The notes below the pieces were generated by a model. It was not told where the DNA came from. It made no database searches and saw only the letters and a program-made list of their open reading frames with translations. DNA of 10,464 bases. Source: Acidobacteriota bacterium. GTDB taxonomy: Bacteria > Acidobacteriota > Terriglobia > Terriglobales > Acidobacteriaceae. A program made the position numbers and the translations under genes. Below, in pieces: positions 6,089 through 10,464 of this stretch (positions are counted from its first letter, which is position 1; each line of letters starts with the position of its first letter). The stretch is from NCBI GenBank assembly GCA_021779695.1, contig JAJYAE010000146.1, positions 1 through 10,464 on the forward strand. The letters are read 5' to 3'.

Positions 6089-6192
6089 GAAGAATCTCCT
6101 CCCTCCACTACGAACCGCCCTTTGTGCCACATTACCCCAGTGTCATCCGGAGGCATTTGCCATATTTGCGGTGGCATGGCAGGTAAGGAAGA

Positions 6193-7737
6193 ATGGAAGT
6201 TATGCGGACCGAACTGTCATTTGCCAATCTCTCAGAACTTCAGACCGAACTGTTGGCCGTATTGGCCGTGGATACCCAAACAGCCAAGGGTGCCGACGCC
6301 AGACCCGAGCCGGTTCTGCTGACCGACGATGCAGCCATTCTGGCGGCGATATCCCCTGCCCTGACCAGCGGCGAATTCAACGCTGGAGCCAACGAAACCC
6401 TGCTGCTTCATGCGCCCGCCGGCATTCAAGCATCTCGATTGCTCGTCGTCGGTCTTGGCTCCAAATCAAAGGCCACCGTTCAAAGTGTGCGCAACGCCGC
6501 GGGAACCGCTGTCCGCTTCGCCAAACCGCGTAATATCCGGGAATTGGCCCTCGCCCTGCCCGAATCCGTCGTCCAGCCATTCAATGGTTGTGCCCGTGCA
6601 GCCGTTGAGGGTGCCTTCATCGGCGATTTCGACCCAGACACCTACCGCAGTGACCGAAAGGATCGCAGTATTCAGTCCTTCACCCTGGCAGCTCCTTCCG
6701 CGGTGGACCAGCCTGCCGTGCAGACGCAGTTTCAGGAGGGCGTAATCGTTGGCGAAAGCCAGAACTTCGCCCGATCTCTCGTCAACGAGCCTGGAAATAA
6801 GCTCACGCCCACCGTCCTCGGCCAGCGCGCCGGCCAAATGGCCGAACAACTCGGCCTAAAGTGTGCGATCTTCTCCACTGACAAACTTCGCGACTTGAGA
6901 ATGGGCGCTTTTCTGAGTGTGGCCCAGGGCTCCGCGGAACCACCCGCTCTTATCGTGTTGCGCTACGATCCCCCTGGCGTCAACGACGGCCCCGTGCTCG
7001 CTCTTGTTGGCAAAGGCATCACGTTTGATACCGGAGGAATCTCCCTCAAGCCCGCCGACAACATGGAGAAAATGAAGTACGACATGGCCGGCGGCGCCGC
7101 CATGCTCGGTGCCATGCGCGCAATTGCGCTTCTCAAGCCGAAGCTCCGCGTGATCGGGATCGTCTGTGCCGCGGAGAACATGCCTGACGGCAAGGCGCAG
7201 AAACCGGGTGATATCCAGATCGCAATGCCGCTCGCACCCAGCAAGACTGGAAAGGCCATTGAGATCATCAACACAGACGCGGAGGGCCGCCTCGTTCTTG
7301 CCGACGGCATCACCTATGCGCGCCACCTCGGTGCCACCCACATCATCGACGCCGCCACCCTCACAGGTGCCTGCGTCGTCGCTCTCGGGATGATAAATGC
7401 TGGAGTCTTTTCCAATGATGAAGATGCCTATGAAAAGTTCTCCACCGGTCTCGCCATCTCCGGGGAGAAGTTTTGGCGTCTCCCCGTCAGCGACGAGTAT
7501 GCGGAGATGATTAAGTCGGACATCGGCGACATCAAAAACACAGGCGGCCGCTGGGGTGGCGCTATCACCGCGGCAGAATTCCTCCGCGCATTCGCCGAAG
7601 ATACACCGTGGATTCATCTCGACATCGCCGGCGTCGCCTGGGTCGAGGAGGCTAAGCCCTATATCGCAAAAGGCCCTAGCGGGATTGGGGTGCGCTCGGT
7701 CCTGGAGTGGGTCCGCAGCTTCGAATCCCACCGTTGA
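6193..7737 (+). CDS. pepA: Leucyl aminopeptidase (M17 cytosol aminopeptidase)
   Basis: 514 aa, the usual length for M17 enzymes, which remove N-terminal residues from peptides in the cytosol with two metal ions and usually form hexamers. The N-terminal domain (about 1-170) is variable; the C-terminal catalytic domain holds all expected residues: K274 and D279 in GKGITFDTGG, K286, D297 in KYDMAGG, and D362, E364 and R366 in the signature NTDAEGRL (360-367). By analogy with E. coli PepA, K274, D279, D297, D362 and E364 bind metal, and K286 and R366 are catalytic. Between PGD and NTDAEGRL there are about six more residues (PLAPSKTG) than I recall for E. coli PepA. AAGGAA lies 2 nt upstream of the first ATG and 11 nt upstream of a second ATG at codon 4, so either may be used. 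It shares the strand with smpB and ends in a strong terminator. Confidence 0.96.
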   Translation: MEVMRTELSFANLSELQTELLAVLAVDTQTAKGADARPEPVLLTDDAAILAAISPALTSGEFNAGANETLLLHAPAGIQASRLLVVGLGSKSKATVQSVRNAAGTAVRFAKPRNIRELALALPESVVQPFNGCARAAVEGAFIGDFDPDTYRSDRKDRSIQSFTLAAPSAVDQPAVQTQFQEGVIVGESQNFARSLVNEPGNKLTPTVLGQRAGQMAEQLGLKCAIFSTDKLRDLRMGAFLSVAQGSAEPPALIVLRYDPPGVNDGPVLALVGKGITFDTGGISLKPADNMEKMKYDMAGGAAMLGAMRAIALLKPKLRVIGIVCAAENMPDGKAQKPGDIQIAMPLAPSKTGKAIEIINTDAEGRLVLADGITYARHLGATHIIDAATLTGACVVALGMINAGVFSNDEDAYEKFSTGLAISGEKFWRLPVSDEYAEMIKSDIGDIKNTGGRWGGAITAAEFLRAFAEDTPWIHLDIAGVAWVEEAKPYIAKGPSGIGVRSVLEWVRSFESHR

Positions 7738-7758
7738 TCCGCAGGCCATTCCGGAAAC

Positions 7759-7787
7759 AAACGGCGCGCCCATCGAGCGCGCCGTTT
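7759..7787. terminator. Bidirectional intrinsic terminator between pepA and argS
   Basis: AAACGGCGCGC (7759-7769) pairs perfectly with GCGCGCCGTTT (7777-7787), an 11-bp stem with a 7-nt loop. An A-run starts the left arm and a T-run ends the right arm, so the hairpin can work in both directions. It lies 21 nt after the pepA stop and 21 nt from the convergent argS stop. The T-run is short (3 nt), so efficiency is uncertain. Confidence 0.8.
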
Positions 7788-7808
7788 CCGCAGAAATGCG
7801 GAGATCTG

Positions 7809-9827
7809 TTACATCGCCTCCGGGCTTTCGATACCCAGCCACGCCAGCACGGTCACCAGCTCCCGCAGCGTCACGGCTGCCGTTGCCAGCAGCAGCGTCT
7901 TCCGCGCCGCGTCTTCCTCGGTCAAAATATGGTGCTTGTGGTAGAAGTTGTTGAACTCCTGCGCCAGTTGAAACGCATGCTTCGCCAGATATGCTGGCTC
8001 TGACGTCGCCAGGCACTGCTCCAAAGTCAGCGTTCTGCGCCCAGCGCGCAGCCAGAGTGCCCAGATGTCTTTGGCTTCCGGCGCCCGCAGCATGGCTTCC
8101 ACATGCGCGCCCTGCGTGCTCACAAGCGTCTGAAACTCCTCCAGCACCGACTTCTCGGTCGTTCCGCCCTTGCGGAAGATATTCCGCGCGCGCACCACGG
8201 CGTACTGCGTATACGGCCCCGTCTCGCCCTCAAAGCTCAGCGCATCTTTGAAATCAAATGCGATCACCGAATTGCGCGTCACCTTCAGCATGAAGTAGCG
8301 CAGCGCGCCAATCGCAATTTGCTTTGCAATCGTCAGCCGCTCCGCTGCGTCGCGTCCCGTCTGCCGCTTGTTCACTTCTTCCAGCGTGGCCGCGATCAGC
8401 TTGTCGATCAGGTCATCGGCCTTCACGCCAAAGCCCTTGCGGCCGCTTACCTCGATGTACGGCCGTCCGCGGTCTTCCTCAGCCACCTCGTAGCCCAGCT
8501 CCTCCGCGCAACGCGGCGTGAGCGCCACCATCTCATAGCTGAAGTGCGTATAGTGCTCCGCTTGCGCCGTGTGCCCCATCCCGCGCAGCGCCTGAATTAC
8601 ATTCGCCTGCGGATCGCTCTGCCGCGAGTCGATGACGTTGTAAATCGCGCTCGCCCCGCCAAAGTGCGGATGCTCCGCTTCGCCATCCATGCATGAGATC
8701 CAGCACGTGTGCCCCGGATACTGAAAGAACGGCTTGTAGCCGAAGTCACGACCCAGCAGCCCGAACTTCCACAGGTGATACGCAATGTCCTTGCCCACGT
8801 AGGTCACGGTGCCATTCGAGCGCACAATCACCTTCGCATCTTCGTCGGTCTCGCCTTCTTTCGTCGCCGCGCCTGGCCGCGTCATCACCCAGCAGCCCTT
8901 GTTCTTCCCTTCGTTCTCGAAGTACAGCACGCCCGTCTGCTTCAGCAGCTCAAAGGCTGACTCCCAGAACTTCAGGTGCAGAATCTCGCTCTCCCGCGGC
9001 AGAAAGTCGTATTCAATCCCCAGCCGCAGCATTGTTTCCAAATGCCGCCGCAGCACCGCCGTCGAAATCAACTCGGCAACCTCGGCCGTCTCGTTTCCGC
9101 CGTGCTCAATCGCGTGCAGCGTGTCGTAGCGCAGGCGCTTCCGCGCTTCCCTCTCTTGGTCGGTCCCTTCGCCATACCATTGCGAGGTCCGCGCATACAG
9201 GTCCCAGCAGTAGTAATCAATCGCATCCGCAAACTGTCCGCTCGCCGCAAACACACGCGTACGCTCTTCCACGAGCGCCCGCACCTCAGCCAGAGATTTG
9301 CCTTCTACATGCTGAAAGCCCACCACCACATCCGCCACCTGCACGCCCGTGTTGTCGATGTAGTTCTGCACATCGACCTTCTGCCCCGCCGCGCGCAGCA
9401 GCCGCACAAACGTGTCTCCCAGAATGGCGTTTCGCAGGTGCCCGATATGCGCCGCCTTGTTGGGATTGATGCTCGTGTGCTCCACCAGCACGTGCGCCGG
9501 CTCATCCGCAGGCGGATCATCGTCTTCAAACGCCACGCCGCGCACCGTCGCGGTTCGCTCCAGACGCGCATTGATGTAGCCTGCACCGGCCACCTCAAAT
9601 CCAGCGAAACCCTCCACTGTGCCCAGCGCCGCCACAATCTCCTGCGCAATCACCTTGGGTGCCTTGCGCAGCTTGCGCGCCAGTTCAAACGCCACCGGCG
9701 TCGCCAGCTCGCCAAACTCCAGCTCCGGCGGAATCTCCACCGGAATCGTCTCCAGCTCCAGTCCGTAGCTCGCCTTCAGCACCTCGCGCAGGCGCGCCTC
9801 GAGCCTCGTTTTCAGTTCCAGATACAC
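7809..9827 (-). CDS. argS: Arginyl-tRNA synthetase
   Basis: 672 aa, a class I aminoacyl-tRNA synthetase that charges tRNA-Arg with arginine in the cytosol. The N-terminal additional domain (about 1-100, MYLELKTRLEARLREVL...) recognises the tRNA D-loop region in this family. The HIGH motif is HIGH 127-130 within INPNKAAHIGHLRNAILGD, followed by NYIDNTGVQVADVV (155-168), the ArgRS form of the active-site strand. The KMSKS equivalent is the ArgRS-typical EVSGRKG (459-465). The DALR anticodon-binding domain is C-terminal, from about GPYTQYAVVRARNIF (537-551) to LAWLGIESPEAM. The start is GTG: it gives the expected N-terminus, and GAGG lies 10 nt upstream. The gene stands alone, converges on pepA and diverges from metG. 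Confidence 0.95.
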   Translation of the reverse strand: MYLELKTRLEARLREVLKASYGLELETIPVEIPPELEFGELATPVAFELARKLRKAPKVIAQEIVAALGTVEGFAGFEVAGAGYINARLERTATVRGVAFEDDDPPADEPAHVLVEHTSINPNKAAHIGHLRNAILGDTFVRLLRAAGQKVDVQNYIDNTGVQVADVVVGFQHVEGKSLAEVRALVEERTRVFAASGQFADAIDYYCWDLYARTSQWYGEGTDQEREARKRLRYDTLHAIEHGGNETAEVAELISTAVLRRHLETMLRLGIEYDFLPRESEILHLKFWESAFELLKQTGVLYFENEGKNKGCWVMTRPGAATKEGETDEDAKVIVRSNGTVTYVGKDIAYHLWKFGLLGRDFGYKPFFQYPGHTCWISCMDGEAEHPHFGGASAIYNVIDSRQSDPQANVIQALRGMGHTAQAEHYTHFSYEMVALTPRCAEELGYEVAEEDRGRPYIEVSGRKGFGVKADDLIDKLIAATLEEVNKRQTGRDAAERLTIAKQIAIGALRYFMLKVTRNSVIAFDFKDALSFEGETGPYTQYAVVRARNIFRKGGTTEKSVLEEFQTLVSTQGAHVEAMLRAPEAKDIWALWLRAGRRTLTLEQCLATSEPAYLAKHAFQLAQEFNNFYHKHHILTEEDAARKTLLLATAAVTLRELVTVLAWLGIESPEAM

Positions 9828-9842
9828 AGTCTCAGGGCCTCA

Positions 9843-9857
9843 AAAATCATTGATTTT
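9843..9857. repeat. AT-rich palindrome in the argS leader
   Basis: AAAATCA-T-TGATTTT, perfect 7-bp arms around a single central base, 16 nt upstream of the argS GTG and downstream of its proposed -10 element. It stands out in a GC-rich setting. Its position would suit an operator for argS; as RNA it could not fold well because the loop is a single base. Confidence 0.45.
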
Positions 9858-9865
9858 CAAGGGTG

Positions 9866-9874
9866 ATTCTAACA
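9866..9874 (-). promoter_or_regulatory. Extended -10 promoter element for argS
   Basis: On the minus strand this reads TGTTAGAAT: TG, one base, then TAGAAT, which differs from TATAAT at one position. No good -35 box is present at 16-18 nt, which fits an extended -10 promoter. Transcription would begin near 9859, leaving a leader of about 30 nt before the GTG at 9827. Confidence 0.5.
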
Positions 9875-9895
9875 GAGCGCTGCTCGCGGCCTTGT

Positions 9896-9924
9896 TTGAC
9901 GCACCCCGCGCCGCACCCTAAGAT
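9896..9924 (+). promoter_or_regulatory. Sigma70-type promoter for metG
   Basis: TTGACG (9896-9901), a 17-nt spacer, then TAAGAT (9919-9924): five of six -35 bases, four of six -10 bases and ideal spacing. Transcription would start near 9931, giving a leader of about 60 nt before the metG ATG. Confidence 0.65.
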
Positions 9925-9989
9925 GGAAAGGAGAATCACGCAAAGTACCCGCCTGCAGTCGGGCGCAAATCTCCGGCATCACCCCGTTC

Positions 9990-10464
9990 ATGACAGACCA
10001 AGCTGCAAGTCCATCCCGTTTCTACCTCACCACGCCCATCTACTACGTGAACGCGCGGCCGCACCTCGGCCACGCTTACTCAACCATCGTCTGCGACGCC
10101 ATTGCCCGCCGCAAGCGCGCCCTCGGCATTGACACATGGTTCCTCACCGGCACCGACGAGCACGGCCAGAAGATCGAGCGCTCCGCCAAGCTCGCCGGCC
10201 GCACGCCGCACGAGTTCGCCACCGCCATCTCCGGCGAGTTCCGCGGGCTCTGGGACCAGCTCGGCCTCACCTACGACGACTTCATCCGCACCACGGAAGA
10301 CCGTCACAAGCGCGGTGTGCAGCATCTCTTCGCCACCCTCCGCGAACGCGGCTACATCTACAAGGGCTCTTACACCGGCCAGTACTGCGTCTTCGACGAG
10401 CTCTATGTCGACGGCCCTCCCGGCACGCCCTGCCCGGACTGCGGCCGCATCACCGAGACCGTCA
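9990..10464 (+). CDS. metG: Methionyl-tRNA synthetase, N-terminal part (runs off the window)
   Basis: 158 codons from the ATG at 9990 to the right edge. MetRS is a class I synthetase that charges both initiator and elongator tRNA-Met. Visible: the first Rossmann strand FYLTTPIYYVNARPHLGHAY (11-30) with HLGH at 25-28 as the HIGH motif, FLTGTDEHGQKIE (51-63), which binds the methionine/adenylate region, and the start of the connective zinc-knuckle domain, YCVFDELYV (132-140) with C133 and then CPDC (148-151). The KMSKS loop and anticodon domain lie beyond the window. No good Shine-Dalgarno precedes this ATG; the only strong purine run (GGAAAGGAG, 9925-9933) is 56 nt away. No in-frame alternative start was found back to about 9915. 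It diverges from argS. Confidence 0.95.
   Translation, partial: MTDQAASPSRFYLTTPIYYVNARPHLGHAYSTIVCDAIARRKRALGIDTWFLTGTDEHGQKIERSAKLAGRTPHEFATAISGEFRGLWDQLGLTYDDFIRTTEDRHKRGVQHLFATLRERGYIYKGSYTGQYCVFDELYVDGPPGTPCPDCGRITETV

Noticed and set aside
6089..6192. Promoter for pepA in the gap after smpB
   Set aside because: I found no -35/-10 pair with acceptable spacing; TTGCCA near 6157 has no matching -10. The short TGCCA/TGGCA pairing there is too weak to call.
6856..8016. Long open frame on the minus strand opposite pepA
   Set aside because: It lies antisense to a fully recognisable M17 peptidase and has low-complexity Gly/Asp/Ala composition with no family motif; it is a shadow of third-position GC bias.
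8976..9866. 296-codon open frame on the plus strand opposite argS
   Set aside because: Arg/His/Leu-rich composition typical of the reverse complement of a GC-rich gene, no motif, and argS is certain on the other strand.
9863..10132. 89-codon plus-strand frame over the metG start
   Set aside because: It is out of frame with metG, has the Arg/His/Pro-rich look of a shadow, and metG is unmistakable in the neighbouring frame.

Overview
The window reads as ordinary chromosome from a moderately GC-rich, diderm, soil-type bacterium. The most likely group is Acidobacteriota (Terriglobia / Acidobacteriaceae-like). This rests on the style of the proteins, the secretin and pseudopilin gene order, and a urocanase-like orphan protein; it is an inference, since there is no rRNA or other phylogenetic marker. 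No tRNA, rRNA, CRISPR array, insertion sequence, prophage or attachment site is visible.

Layout. (1) 1-742, plus strand: the last codons of a probable lon protease gene, then engB (YsxC/YihA ribosome-assembly GTPase). A GC-rich hairpin wraps the lon stop codon. (2) 739-5337, minus strand: a five-gene co-directional cluster, read from high to low coordinates. It starts with a large outer-membrane secretin carrying N-terminal TPR-like repeats and a C-terminal cohesin-like domain. Two adjacent type II pseudopilins, a small exported protein and a urocanase-like orphan protein follow. Gaps are 7, 7, 12 and 46 nt, so this looks like one operon. Its last gene overlaps the engB 3' end by 4 nt, tail to tail. 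(3) 5338-5536: the divergent intergenic region between the secretin operon and smpB, with a perfect 8-bp inverted repeat in the secretin leader. (4) 5537-7737, plus strand: smpB (tmRNA partner) and pepA (M17 leucyl aminopeptidase), followed by a strong hairpin terminator that also faces argS. (5) 7809-9827, minus strand: argS, starting at GTG. (6) 9828-9989: a divergent promoter region with a good sigma70-type promoter for metG and an extended -10 element for argS. (7) 9990 to the end, plus strand: the N-terminal 158 codons of metG.

How the genes work together. Most are housekeeping genes for protein quality control and translation: Lon, EngB, SmpB, PepA, ArgRS and MetRS. The accessory part is the secretin/pseudopilin operon, which encodes the outer-membrane channel and pseudopilus pieces of a type II secretion or type IV pilus-like machine. 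No ATPase, platform protein or prepilin peptidase lies in the window, so the rest of the machine must be elsewhere. The strongest candidates for something poorly described are the TPR-secretin-cohesin fusion and the stand-alone urocanase-like protein, which has apparently lost the glycine-rich NAD loop, both carried in the same operon.
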